Assembly (NCBI GenBank): GCA_003150225.1
Contig: QAND01000019.1
Coordinates: 1 to 24,621, forward strand
Direction: 5' to 3'
Source of the DNA: Bacillota bacterium
GTDB taxonomy: Bacteria > Bacillota > Clostridia > Christensenellales > QAND01
DNA: 24,621 bases
Shown: positions 15,634 through 22,799 of the stretch, in pieces
Layout: the number at the start of each line of letters is the position of its first letter
How positions within the stretch are numbered: the stretch's first letter is position 1
Program-made: the position numbers and the translations under genes
Notes under the pieces: generated by a model
Told to the model about the DNA's origin: nothing
Databases searched by the model: none
Seen by the model: only the letters and a program-made list of their open reading frames with translations

Positions 15634-15828
15634 CTACATTTTGCGTCTTATTTTTTTGATCCAGCAGTTCAAATCATAGCCTAACTTGCCTTCACGGTAA
15701 ATTACTATTACATGCTTGTACGCTCCGCACCCTTCACAAAGGTCTAAATCCTTGGGAAGAATCACATCGCGCTCTGTTAGATGAATGCCATTGATCCTGC
15801 TCCAGCATTCCAAGCAAAATTCTGCCAT
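15634..15828 (-). CDS. Small Cys-rich (zinc-ribbon-like) hypothetical protein
   Basis: 64-aa protein with two Cys pairs, FCLECW near the start and LCEGCG in the middle, a spacing typical of a small treble-clef or zinc-ribbon fold. The C-terminus is basic (WIKKIRRKM). It contains LTERDVILPKDLDLCE, similar to tiny conserved hypotheticals I have seen in Clostridia and their phages; that likeness is from memory. The ATG at 15828 follows GGTGAT, and a longer start at 15846 is possible. It lies in a notably AT-rich patch and is divergent from the ribbon-helix-helix gene. No function can be assigned. Confidence 0.75.
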   Translation of the reverse strand: MAEFCLECWSRINGIHLTERDVILPKDLDLCEGCGAYKHVIVIYREGKLGYDLNCWIKKIRRKM

Positions 15829-15850
15829 ACATATCACCAATGCCATTGTA

Positions 15851-15886
15851 ATGCGAATTCATTTTGATATTAATATGAATTCGTAT
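15851..15886. promoter_or_regulatory. Inverted repeat, candidate operator between two divergent small genes
   Basis: ATGCGAATTCAT and ATGAATTCGTAT form a 12-bp inverted repeat with one mismatch (the inner 9 bp CGAATTCAT / ATGAATTCG are perfect) around a 12-bp AT-rich spacer. It sits where a -35 box would lie for the -10 TATAAT at 15905. Likely bound by a dimeric regulator; the ribbon-helix-helix protein encoded next door is the natural candidate. Confidence 0.55.
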
Positions 15887-15904
15887 GCTTTTTGCTAAAT
15901 TCGA

Positions 15905-15910
15905 TATAAT
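15905..15910 (+). promoter_or_regulatory. -10 box (TATAAT) for the ribbon-helix-helix gene
   Basis: Perfect TATAAT, 33 bases before the start codon. No good -35 box is present at 16-18 bp. Upstream sequence overlaps the inverted repeat, which would suit either repression or activator dependence. Confidence 0.5.
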
Positions 15911-15942
15911 TTTGACATCAAAGTGAATTGAGTTGGTGAAAT

Positions 15943-16107
15943 ATGGGCAATTATTATCCTCCTTACTCGTTGAGAGTGTCCGAGGAATTGATGGATAAAA
16001 TTAAGCAAATAGCTAAGGAGAATAAACGATCTGCCAATAAAGAAATTGAATACGCTTTGGAGCAATATGTAAAAGCATATGAGCAATCCAAGGAAAAGCA
16101 ATCGTGA
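15943..16107 (+). CDS. Arc-like ribbon-helix-helix DNA-binding protein
   Basis: 54-aa protein too small for most ORF cut-offs. It has the Arc/MetJ-type layout: one beta strand (YSLRVSEEL) followed by two helices (MDKIKQIAKENKRSANKEIE and YALEQYVKAYEQ), with the typical KR-S-N-EI turn between them. Such proteins bind DNA as dimers through the strand and often repress their own promoter or act as antitoxins. Start ATG at 15943 with GGTGAA upstream. A terminator follows at once. There is no toxin-like partner on the same strand; the divergent Cys-rich gene is the only neighbour. Base composition is far more AT-rich than the flanking housekeeping genes, suggesting acquired DNA. Confidence 0.82.
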   Translation: MGNYYPPYSLRVSEELMDKIKQIAKENKRSANKEIEYALEQYVKAYEQSKEKQS

Positions 16108-16109
16108 GT

Positions 16110-16140
16110 AAAGCCGCAAAACATGCGGCTTTTTCTTTTT
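16110..16140 (+). terminator. Terminator of the ribbon-helix-helix gene
   Basis: AAAGCCGC (16110-16117), a 7-base loop, GCGGCTTT (16125-16132), then more T (TTCTTTTT). It starts 2 bases after the TGA. Confidence 0.9.
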
Positions 16141-16160
16141 CTACCTCCCAGCCTCTCCCA

Positions 16161-16189
16161 TTGCTCCCAATCTAAAACCCTGCTATCAT
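16161..16189 (+). promoter_or_regulatory. Promoter giving a probable leaderless mutY transcript
   Basis: TTGCTC (16161-16166) and TATCAT (16184-16189, 5/6 match) are 17 bp apart, with TG before the -10. The expected start site, 7 bases after the -10, is the A of the mutY ATG at 16196. Confidence 0.6.
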
Positions 16190-16195
16190 GATTCC

Positions 16196-17254
16196 ATGAG
16201 CAACGGGAATATCAACCTATCGAAAATCGTCCGGCCCCTTATAGATTGGTATCGGATCAACGCCCGGGACCTCCCCTGGCGGAAAATCCCCGAACCCTAC
16301 CGGGTGTGGGTGTCCGAGATCATGCTCCAGCAGACCAGGGTGGAAGCGGTAAAACCCTACTATGAGCGATTTTTGACAGCTCTGCCCACGGTGGCCTGCC
16401 TGGCGGCCGCGCCTGAGGAACAGCTTTTGAAACTCTGGGAGGGCTTGGGCTACTATAGTCGGGTTCGCAATATGCAAAAGGCCGCCCGTATGATAATGGA
16501 GGAATACGGAGGCGTCCTACCGGGGACCTATCAAGAGCTGCTCCGATTGCCGGGCATCGGCAGCTATACGGCGGGAGCCATCGCCTCCATTGCCTTTGGC
16601 GAACCGGTACCGGTGGTGGATGGCAACGTTCTGCGGGTGATTTCCCGGATCACCGCCAGCCGGGAGGACATCGGCCTTGCCGCCACCCGCAAGGCCATGG
16701 AAGCGCGGTTGATGGACGTGGTGCCTGTGGACTGCCCCGGCGACTTCAACCAGGCAGTGATGGAGCTGGGCGCCACCATCTGCCTGCCCAACGGAGAGCC
16801 CCTATGCTTGGATTGCCCCCTGTGGGGCCTATGCTTGGCCCGAAGGGAGGGACGCACCGGCGAGATCCCCGTAAAGGCGCCTAAATCCCCCCGGCGGGTG
16901 GAGAAAAAAACGGTGTTGGTTCTGGTGGATGAGTTGGTCCGCGTTGCCCTCCGCAAGCGCCCGGGAAGGGGATTGCTGGCCGGCCTGTGGGAGCTGCCCG
17001 CTTTAGAGGGAAATCTGGATGAAAAGAGCATCGCCAAAGCGCTGGCCGACTGGGGACTGACGGCTGGCCAGGCCGTCTTTCTGGGCCCGGCAAAGCATAT
17101 TTTTACCCACGTGGAGTGGCGGATGACGGGCTATCGCGTTCCCGTCCATGGAGCGGGCCGGGGGTTGGCCTGGGTTACCAAGGAACAGCTGGAGGAGGAG
17201 TACGCTCTGCCATCGGCTTTTCGGGCCTACCGTCAGGCTCTGGAGGTCCCGTAA
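16196..17254 (+). CDS. mutY: A/G-specific adenine DNA glycosylase
   Basis: Base-excision repair enzyme that removes adenine mispaired with 8-oxoguanine; 352 aa, normal length. The catalytic core has EIMLQQTRV (E41), the helix-hairpin-helix LPGIGSYTAGAIASIAFG, and VVDGNV with the catalytic D142. The iron-sulfur cysteines are C195, C203, C206 and C212, a C-x7-C-x2-C-x5-C spacing, one residue longer in the first gap than E. coli. A C-terminal NUDIX-like domain for 8-oxoG recognition runs from about 235 (VLVLVDELVRVALRKR ... LLAGLWELP ... FTHVEW). No ribosome binding site precedes the ATG; the promoter suggests a leaderless mRNA. Preceded by the AT-rich patch and followed by the aldehyde ferredoxin oxidoreductase promoter. 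Confidence 0.95.
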   Translation: MSNGNINLSKIVRPLIDWYRINARDLPWRKIPEPYRVWVSEIMLQQTRVEAVKPYYERFLTALPTVACLAAAPEEQLLKLWEGLGYYSRVRNMQKAARMIMEEYGGVLPGTYQELLRLPGIGSYTAGAIASIAFGEPVPVVDGNVLRVISRITASREDIGLAATRKAMEARLMDVVPVDCPGDFNQAVMELGATICLPNGEPLCLDCPLWGLCLARREGRTGEIPVKAPKSPRRVEKKTVLVLVDELVRVALRKRPGRGLLAGLWELPALEGNLDEKSIAKALADWGLTAGQAVFLGPAKHIFTHVEWRMTGYRVPVHGAGRGLAWVTKEQLEEEYALPSAFRAYRQALEVP

Positions 17255-17310
17255 GGGAATTCCGTTCTGTTTGAGAATGGGGGAAAGAGGCTTTTCCTTC
17301 CGTTCCCGCC

Positions 17311-17340
17311 TTGACACTCCCAGATAAAATGGAGTAGAAT
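17311..17340 (+). promoter_or_regulatory. Sigma-A promoter of the aldehyde ferredoxin oxidoreductase gene
   Basis: Perfect TTGACA (17311-17316), an 18-bp spacer and TAGAAT (17335-17340). Start of transcription is expected near 17347, giving a leader of about 79 nt. Confidence 0.85.
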
Positions 17341-17363
17341 TTATCTGTATTTCTATGCCATGT

Positions 17364-17386
17364 CATCCTGCCCCACCAGCGGGATG
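17364..17386 (+). other. Hairpin in the oxidoreductase 5' leader
   Basis: CATCCTGC (17364-17371) pairs with GCGGGATG (17379-17386), 8 bp with one G-U, around a CCCACCA loop. No T-run follows, so it is not a terminator, and it is far too small for a Moco riboswitch. It could stabilise the mRNA or bind a protein; the role is unknown. Confidence 0.45.
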
Positions 17387-17425
17387 TTCTGATATGGAAT
17401 CTTTAAAGGAAGGGTTGAAACAAGC

Positions 17426-19339
17426 ATGCCTTATGGTTACAACGGAAAGATCCTGAAGGTAAACCTCACAACCCGGGAAATCACGGTGGATGAGCACGAC
17501 GAGAAATGGTACCGCCAGTATCTGGGCGGAACCGGAATCGGCGTGTATTATGCCATGACGGAGATTCCCGCAGGGGCTGATCCCCTGGGCCCGGACAACG
17601 TCCTGACCCTCTCTGCCAGCGTTATCGTTGGCGCCCCCTTGCCGGCTTTGTCCCGGGTGTCCTGCAACATGAAATCCCCTCTGACGGGCGGCATTGGCGA
17701 TGCCCAGGGAGGCGGCTATTGGGCGCCGGAGCTGAAGTACGCCGGGTTTGACGCGGTGGTACTGAAGGGCCGTTCGGAGACCCCCGTATATCTGTGGATC
17801 CACGACGGCCAGTGCGAGATCCGCGACGCCAGCCATCTGTGGGGCAAGGATACCGGCGAGAGCGAGGCCATGGTTCGGGAAGAGCTGGGCGACAACCTCA
17901 TCCGCGTGGCGGGCATTGGCCCCGCGGGAGAAAATATGGTGCGGTACGCCTGCGTCATCAACGAGCGGAAGCACAGTGCGGGCCGTACCGGTGCCGGCGC
18001 GGTTATGGGCAGCAAGAATGTAAAGCTCATCGCCTGCCGCGGAAAGAATACCGAGCTTGCCTATGAGTATGCCGATCCCCAGGCTTTGAAGGACTTTATG
18101 AAGCGCATGCCGGAGATTGTAAAATCCCCCGGCGTTACCGGTATGGCCTATGGCACCCATCCCGTCATCATTGGCTCCCAGGAGATGGGGCAGCTGCCCA
18201 CTCACAACTTCAGCGAGGGCGTGTATGACCATTACATGGACATCAGCCACGTGCGGTTTATGGAGGTCATGGAGGTCACCAACGAAACCTGCTATATGTG
18301 CCCTGTACGGTGCAAGCGGGCGGTAAAGGGCACCAGCCCCGACGGTAAGATCACCCTGGATCCCCGGTTCGGCGGTCCCGAATATGAAAGCGCTTCCACC
18401 CTGGGCAGCTATGTGATGGTGGACGATCCCTTCGTTATGGCCAAGGCCAACGAGCTTTGCAACCGCTATTCCTGCGACACCATCTCTGTGGGCGCGGTAA
18501 TCGCTTTTGCCATGGATTGCTATGAGCATGGCATTCTCAAGCCAGAGATGTGCGACGGCCTGGAACTTCGCTTCGGCAACAACGACGTGCTGATCCCCTT
18601 GATCGAGAAGATCTGCCATCGGGAGGGTTATCTGGGCAACCTTCTGGCCGAGGGAAGCAAGAAAGCGGCTGAGATTCTGGGCAACGGCGCCGAGAAGTTC
18701 TCCATCGAGGTAAAGGGAAATCCGCTGCCGGCCCATATGCCTCAGGTAAAGAAGATCCTGGCCCTGCATTATGCGGTGAACGGCTACGGTGCGGACCACT
18801 GTTCCTGCACCGGTGACGGTACTCTGGATGAAGCCACCTATGAGAGCAAGGCAGGCCGGGACGGCAACTTTGGCCAGACCATCTACAATAGCTGCGAAAG
18901 CTGGGATACCCTTGACTGGGTCAAGACTCAGGCGGCGGTACAGGGCAACCGCGGTTCCACCCTTACCGACATGCTGGGCTGCTGCGGCATGGCCTGGGGC
19001 ATCACCGGCACCTTCGACTTCTTCGATATGCAGTACTGTGTCAACGCCGTTACCGGTTGGAAGATGACCCAGTATGAGATGATGCGGTCCGGTCAGCGGG
19101 TGGTGAACCTTATGCGGGTATTCAACCAGCGGGAAGGCTTTACCAAGGCCGATGATTGGCTCCCGGAGCGGATGTTTGAGCCCTTCCAGGCCGAAGGCCC
19201 CAGCAAGGGCAAATGTGTCAGCAGAGAGGATCTCAGAAAGTGCATTGATCTCTATTACGATATGCAGGGCTGGGATGAGAACGGCTTTGTCCGGGATGGC
19301 ACCCTCTACGATCTGGATATCAAATGGGCTCGTCCCTAG
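17426..19339 (+). CDS. aor: Aldehyde ferredoxin oxidoreductase (tungsten-pterin enzyme family)
   Basis: 637-aa cytosolic oxygen-sensitive enzyme family that oxidises aldehydes to acids, or the reverse, with ferredoxin and a bis-pterin tungsten cofactor. N-terminal AFOR features include WYRQYLGGTGIG, the ADPLGPDNVL region, GGYWAPELKYAGFDAVVLKG and GPAGENMVRYACVINERKH, then AGRTGAGAVMGSKNVK. The 4Fe-4S cluster ligands are C289, C292 and C296 (CYMCPVRC), with the distal Cys at 519 or 520 (MLGCCGMAWG). The pterin contacts around DHCSCTGDG and the AGRDGNFG stretch are present. Which aldehyde it uses cannot be read from sequence. AAAGGAAGGG lies a little far (about 12 bases) from the ATG. A probable maturase gene is 2.1 kb upstream. 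Strong promoter and terminator make it monocistronic. Confidence 0.93.
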   Translation: MPYGYNGKILKVNLTTREITVDEHDEKWYRQYLGGTGIGVYYAMTEIPAGADPLGPDNVLTLSASVIVGAPLPALSRVSCNMKSPLTGGIGDAQGGGYWAPELKYAGFDAVVLKGRSETPVYLWIHDGQCEIRDASHLWGKDTGESEAMVREELGDNLIRVAGIGPAGENMVRYACVINERKHSAGRTGAGAVMGSKNVKLIACRGKNTELAYEYADPQALKDFMKRMPEIVKSPGVTGMAYGTHPVIIGSQEMGQLPTHNFSEGVYDHYMDISHVRFMEVMEVTNETCYMCPVRCKRAVKGTSPDGKITLDPRFGGPEYESASTLGSYVMVDDPFVMAKANELCNRYSCDTISVGAVIAFAMDCYEHGILKPEMCDGLELRFGNNDVLIPLIEKICHREGYLGNLLAEGSKKAAEILGNGAEKFSIEVKGNPLPAHMPQVKKILALHYAVNGYGADHCSCTGDGTLDEATYESKAGRDGNFGQTIYNSCESWDTLDWVKTQAAVQGNRGSTLTDMLGCCGMAWGITGTFDFFDMQYCVNAVTGWKMTQYEMMRSGQRVVNLMRVFNQREGFTKADDWLPERMFEPFQAEGPSKGKCVSREDLRKCIDLYYDMQGWDENGFVRDGTLYDLDIKWARP

Positions 19340-19355
19340 TCAACTGGATGAAACG

Positions 19356-19388
19356 AAAAAAAGACCGGCGTTTAGCCGGTCTTTTTTT
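19356..19388. terminator. Bidirectional terminator after the oxidoreductase gene
   Basis: A 14-bp perfect stem, A7-GACCGGC with GCCGGTC-T7, and a GTTTA loop. It ends the oxidoreductase transcript and lies 37 bases beyond the TAG at 19425 on the minus strand, so it can also end the minus-strand MFS operon. Confidence 0.93.
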
Positions 19389-19424
19389 GTCCATCTTTGT
19401 CCAGGATTGGCCAAATACGGCCTT

Positions 19425-19562
19425 CTAGGGCTGGTTCAATTCCCCTAGTAGGGTCCGTTCCAATTTTCCAAATCGTCTGAGACAGCCGATATACTCCGCC
19501 ACCAAATAGTAGTTTTCCAGATCCATGGCGTCCAGCCCTCGGAAGGCAAAGAGCTGATCTCA
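19425..19562 (-). other. In-frame continuation beyond the TGA of the 126-aa gene
   Basis: Right after the TGA (19560-19562, minus strand) the same frame stays open for 44 codons to TAG 19425-19427. It reads as normal protein: DQLFAFRGLDAMDLENYYLV then AEYIGCLRRFGKLERTLLGE. The shared terminator lies just past this second stop. This suggests the ancestral gene was 170-odd codons long with a sense codon here (CGA to TGA is one change). Confidence 0.6.
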
Positions 19563-19940
19563 TAGAAGGCTGCACCCCCCTTCCATCTGGAAATATCCCG
19601 TGATGAGATCCATCCCCACATAGATGGGACTTCCCGTGTTACCTTCCTCCTGGGATTGGTAGAGGGAAGCCCCCGTCCCGCTGTTTTTTACCCGAAAGGC
19701 CACGGGTAAGGGAAAGACACCGGGAGGCAGTTTTTTCCATTCAAAGGGGTTTTTCAGCACGTTGCCCCGAATGGCCTCCTCCCAGCAATGGTCGGTGCAT
19801 ACCGATAGGGGATAACACTCCATCAAAAAGGAGGCCAATAGGGAGGCCGGCTTTCGGTTGGGGTGCAGCAGAGGACGGTACTTTTGAAACAGGGCCTTCC
19901 ATTGGGCAATCAGTTCCGGTGTGACAGCTTGGGTCAGCAT
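19560..19940 (-). CDS. Hypothetical protein, probably shortened by an in-frame TGA
   Basis: 126-aa product from ATG 19940 (AAAGGAGA ribosome binding site) to TGA. I do not recognise the family. The N-terminal part is helical and basic (LIAQWKALFQKYRPLLHPNR), the middle has FEWKKLPPGVFPLPVAFRVK, and the end reads YVGMDLITGYFQMEGGC. No signal peptide or membrane helix is seen, so it is likely cytosolic. It starts 24 bases after the MFS transporter stop, so the two form a minus-strand operon. The frame continues as convincing protein for 44 codons after the TGA, so this is likely a nonsense-truncated gene; readthrough or selenocysteine is a less likely alternative. Confidence 0.65.
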   Translation of the reverse strand: MLTQAVTPELIAQWKALFQKYRPLLHPNRKPASLLASFLMECYPLSVCTDHCWEEAIRGNVLKNPFEWKKLPPGVFPLPVAFRVKNSGTGASLYQSQEEGNTGSPIYVGMDLITGYFQMEGGCSLL

Positions 19941-19964
19941 GGTATTCTCCTTTATCGCCAAGAC

Positions 19965-21218
19965 TCAGCGGTCCTGGGAAGGGGAATGGCGGCGGAATAG
20001 GGGAAGCGGAGCCTTTTGCTTTAGGACCTTTTCCCCAAACGCATAGGAACCCAGAAAGACCACGATCCATAGGACGGCACATCCCAGGCCGATGAGGAAC
20101 ATGGACCGAACGCCTAAGGCGTCGATGACAGCGCCCCCCGCCAGCATGGCGATCATGCCCGCCACTTGGCCGCCGGAAAGCCACACCGACACGGCGGTAG
20201 ACTGCATTCCCCGAGGGCTCAGCTGATTGACATAGTTGATAGCGGTGCAAAGCACCAGCCCATAGGCGGCGCCGCCAAAACAACAGCTGAGGGTAGCGGT
20301 AACAACGCTATCTGCGAACTGGTACCCCAGCATTTCCAAGCAAAAGCACCCGGCGGAGGCCAGCATTAGCATGGGGGTGGGGAATCGGGCTTTGAGCCAG
20401 GGAGAAACCAATAGCGTCAGGACTTCGCCAGTAACCCGACAGGCGATGACGATGCCCACTAAAGAGGTATCGGCGTTTATTTCCTCCAACAGATATACCA
20501 TGAAGGAGGAGCAGTTGGAGGGAATACAGATCAAAATATTGATGATTAAAAACACCATAAGGTAATAATTTTGAAACAGTCGAGAGAACCGCACTTTTTC
20601 CATGGGTGCTTCCTCGGCGTCCACCCGTTCCCTTGGCGGCTCCTCATATTGCTTGATGACGCTGCCGGAAAATAGGAGCAAAAGAGCAAAGCCGGTGGAG
20701 GCAAAAAAGGGAATGCTAGAGCCCCAGGAGGCCACCAGAGGAGTCATAGCCAGATTGCCAGCGGTATAACCGATGGACATCCACATCCTTAGACGGCTGT
20801 ATTCCACACCGGGGATGGTAACGCTGGCCGATACCGAAGAAGCGTCTACGATGCTCTGGGAGGGGATGAAAAAGGCATTGGTCAACGGGATGATGGCGGA
20901 GGCCAGCAACAGACCGCCGATACGGACGGGCCCCAAGGTAGGAACCAGCGCGCAGGTAAGGGATACCCCTAGAACGGTTAGGACAAAGACCCGGTATTTA
21001 GAACGCATACTATCGGCCAACATGCCCCATAGAGGAGGGGTGATGGTGCCCATGACCATGGTAAGGCACATAACAATGCCGCTTTGCGTTGCGGTTAGGC
21101 CGATGCCGGAAAGATATAGCACCCGAAAGTTCATTACCGAGGAGGCAAGGCCATGTAAAAAGTTTACCGCACGCAACTGCAGGACCTGCTTGCGCAGGTC
21201 CATAGACTGGATTTCCAT
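19965..21218 (-). CDS. Major facilitator superfamily transporter
   Basis: 417-aa membrane protein with about twelve hydrophobic helices in two halves joined by a charged loop (EEPPRERVDAEEAP). It resembles the MFS_1-like/nucleoside-symporter-like group: VNFLHGLASSVMNFRVLYLS at the start, GIVMCLTMVMGTITPPLWGM and the A-like loop ADSMRSKYR between helices 2 and 3. Helix 11 has the GMQSTAVSVWLSGGQVAGMI pattern. Substrate cannot be inferred. The ATG at 21218 follows AGGA; frames open to 21428 start inside the promoter and are rejected. First gene of a two-gene minus operon with the unrecognised 126-aa gene, divergent from apbE. Confidence 0.85.
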   Translation of the reverse strand: MEIQSMDLRKQVLQLRAVNFLHGLASSVMNFRVLYLSGIGLTATQSGIVMCLTMVMGTITPPLWGMLADSMRSKYRVFVLTVLGVSLTCALVPTLGPVRIGGLLLASAIIPLTNAFFIPSQSIVDASSVSASVTIPGVEYSRLRMWMSIGYTAGNLAMTPLVASWGSSIPFFASTGFALLLLFSGSVIKQYEEPPRERVDAEEAPMEKVRFSRLFQNYYLMVFLIINILICIPSNCSSFMVYLLEEINADTSLVGIVIACRVTGEVLTLLVSPWLKARFPTPMLMLASAGCFCLEMLGYQFADSVVTATLSCCFGGAAYGLVLCTAINYVNQLSPRGMQSTAVSVWLSGGQVAGMIAMLAGGAVIDALGVRSMFLIGLGCAVLWIVVFLGSYAFGEKVLKQKAPLPLFRRHSPSQDR

Positions 21219-21267
21219 GGGTAATCCTGACTCTCCGCCAAGACGGAATAAAAATTTTGTTGAAAAC

Positions 21268-21297
21268 AGTATATCGCCCACCGAGAGAGGGAGGCAA
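21268..21297 (-). promoter_or_regulatory. Promoter of the MFS transporter operon
   Basis: On the minus strand TTGCCT (21292-21297), an 18-bp spacer and TATACT (21268-21273, 5/6). Leader about 43 nt. Confidence 0.65.
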
Positions 21298-21426
21298 GGG
21301 AAGAAACACTTTTTTTCCATAGAACCGGAAATAGAAACGCTTTTTGCGGAGAAATGCCGGATGGGGCCTTTTACTTGCGGGGCGGTATCCCTTGTGATAG
21401 AGTAATAACATCTAAAGGAGTATGCC

Positions 21427-22440
21427 ATGAGACGGTACTTTGCCGCCCTTGCGGGGGCTTTATTATTGATGGGATCCCTTGGAGGCTGTGGAAACGGCCG
21501 GCAGGAGCGGGTGGATCAATCCCACTTTGCGATGGATACCTATATCAACATCAGCGTATATCGAGCCGAGGATAAGGCCGCTGCCGCTGCCTGCTTTGAT
21601 TTGATGGATCGATGGGATCAAATGCTTTCCGTCACCAGTGAAACAGGGGAAATTGCAGTTCTCAATCGGGATGGACATGCCCAGCTTTCCCATGATACCA
21701 TCGCTTTGGTGGAAAAGGCCTTGGAATGTGCCGATCTGACCAACGGCGCTTTTGATCCCACGCTCCTGCCTGTGAAGAACCTATGGCGTATCGGTGAGCG
21801 AAGCGCAGATGAGCCGCTTCCCTCTCGGGAGGAGATCGCTGCTGCCCAAGGGGCTACCGGTTACGGAAAGGTTGCGCTTTCGGGGAATGCTATCACCCTG
21901 TCCCCTGGGATGGGATTGGATCTAGGCGCCATTGCCAAGGGGTATGTGGCGGATCTCTGCGCCCAGTATCTTTTGGATCATGGGGTTAGCATGGGCATCA
22001 TCAACATGGGAGGCAACGTACGTCTGCTGGGTGGCAAGGACTACAACGTTGGGGTTCGGGATCCGCGGGGAAGCGAAAACCAACTGCTTCTCACCATCAA
22101 TACCCGGGATTGCAGCATCGTGACTTCGGGGGACTATGAGCGGTATTTTGAAAAGGACGGAGTTCGATATCACCACATTTTTGATCCCAAACGGGGTTAT
22201 CCGGCCGATACGGATCTTATGGCCGTGACGGTGATTGGTTCCGATGGCGCCCTGTGCGACGCGTTGTCCACCGCCTTCTTTGTCATCGGGCTGGATGGCA
22301 GCGTGACGCTCATGGAGCATAAAGGCCTGGATGTGGATGTGATTTTTGTTACAATCGATCAACGGGTTTTGGTTACCCCGGGGATTCGGGACCGGATTAC
22401 TATGGTGAACAACACCTATACCCTGGAGACCCTTCCATGA
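21427..22440 (+). CDS. apbE: FAD:protein FMN transferase (ApbE), lipoprotein
   Basis: 337-aa lipid-anchored extracytoplasmic enzyme that links FMN to Thr/Ser of target redox proteins using FAD and Mg. The signal peptide ends at lipobox LGGC (Cys21). ApbE features include FAMDTYINISVY, GAFDPTLLPVKNLW, GMGLDLGAIAKGYVADL, GIINMGGNVRLLGG, and HHIFDPKRGYPADTD followed by DALSTAFFVIG. Start ATG 21427 with AAAGGAG upstream; a weak promoter (TTGCGG 21375, TAGAGT 21398) may precede it. It is the first gene of a tight operon; the ATGA overlap at 22437-22440 couples it to the NusG_II gene. Confidence 0.94.
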   Translation: MRRYFAALAGALLLMGSLGGCGNGRQERVDQSHFAMDTYINISVYRAEDKAAAAACFDLMDRWDQMLSVTSETGEIAVLNRDGHAQLSHDTIALVEKALECADLTNGAFDPTLLPVKNLWRIGERSADEPLPSREEIAAAQGATGYGKVALSGNAITLSPGMGLDLGAIAKGYVADLCAQYLLDHGVSMGIINMGGNVRLLGGKDYNVGVRDPRGSENQLLLTINTRDCSIVTSGDYERYFEKDGVRYHHIFDPKRGYPADTDLMAVTVIGSDGALCDALSTAFFVIGLDGSVTLMEHKGLDVDVIFVTIDQRVLVTPGIRDRITMVNNTYTLETLP

Positions 22441-22793
22441 AGAAGTTGGACTATCTGGCCCTGGCATTGATCCTTCTTGTGGGGATTGGAAGCATTCTTG
22501 TTTTTACCCTGGGTAGGGAACCGGGAAGCAGGGCCCTCATTGTTACCCGGGAAGGGGAATGGGAGGTCTCCCTTTCTCAAAATCGGACTATCCGGATGGA
22601 AACCGGAGAAGGATACAATCTGGTCGAGATAATGGATGGAGGAATCCGGGTATTGGAGGCCAATTGTCGGGATCAGCTCTGTGTGCATCAAGGGGAGGCA
22701 AGAGACGCTGGCCAAACCATCGTTTGCTTGCCCCATGAGCTGGTGATCCGAGTTCAGGGTACGGCGGGGGATGTGGACACCATTGCGGAGTAA
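22437..22793 (+). CDS. NusG domain II-containing membrane protein
   Basis: 118-aa protein with one N-terminal membrane helix (about residues 6-24) and an outward-facing NusG_II beta domain. The family pattern is clear: ALIVTREGEWEVSL, then EANCRDQLCVHQG with C77 and C82, and TIVCLPHELVIRV with C102. Despite the name it is not the transcription factor NusG. In Clostridia and Listeria such proteins occur beside ApbE and Gx-transporter genes. An EetA-like role in membrane electron transfer is possible, but that is inference. Start overlaps the apbE stop. Confidence 0.88.
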   Translation: MKKLDYLALALILLVGIGSILVFTLGREPGSRALIVTREGEWEVSLSQNRTIRMETGEGYNLVEIMDGGIRVLEANCRDQLCVHQGEARDAGQTIVCLPHELVIRVQGTAGDVDTIAE

Positions 22794-22799
22794 AGGACG

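Noticed and set aside
15861..15917. TTGACA at 15912-15917 as the -35 of the ribbon-helix-helix gene
   Set aside because: A matching -10 would fall at about 15935-15940 (GGTGAA), which is the ribosome binding site and a poor -10. The perfect TATAAT upstream is the better candidate.
15472..17382. CCACCAGCGG at the tRNA-Ala 3' end (15472-15481) and again at 17373-17382 as an attachment-site pair
   Set aside because: Only 10 bp match, no integrase lies between, and the interval contains mutY, an ordinary chromosomal gene. The second copy is better explained by the AOR leader hairpin.
17364..17386. Molybdenum or tungsten cofactor riboswitch before the AOR gene
   Set aside because: The whole leader is about 79 nt with one hairpin. 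The known Moco riboswitch is much larger with several conserved stems.
19372..19575. 67-aa minus-strand ORF downstream of the 126-aa gene
   Set aside because: The other frame, continuous with the upstream gene through the TGA, looks like real protein. This one overlaps the terminator and has no clear ribosome binding site.
21219..21428. 70 extra N-terminal residues on the MFS transporter
   Set aside because: They cover the promoter region, have no hydrophobic helix pattern, and a ribosome binding site supports ATG 21218.
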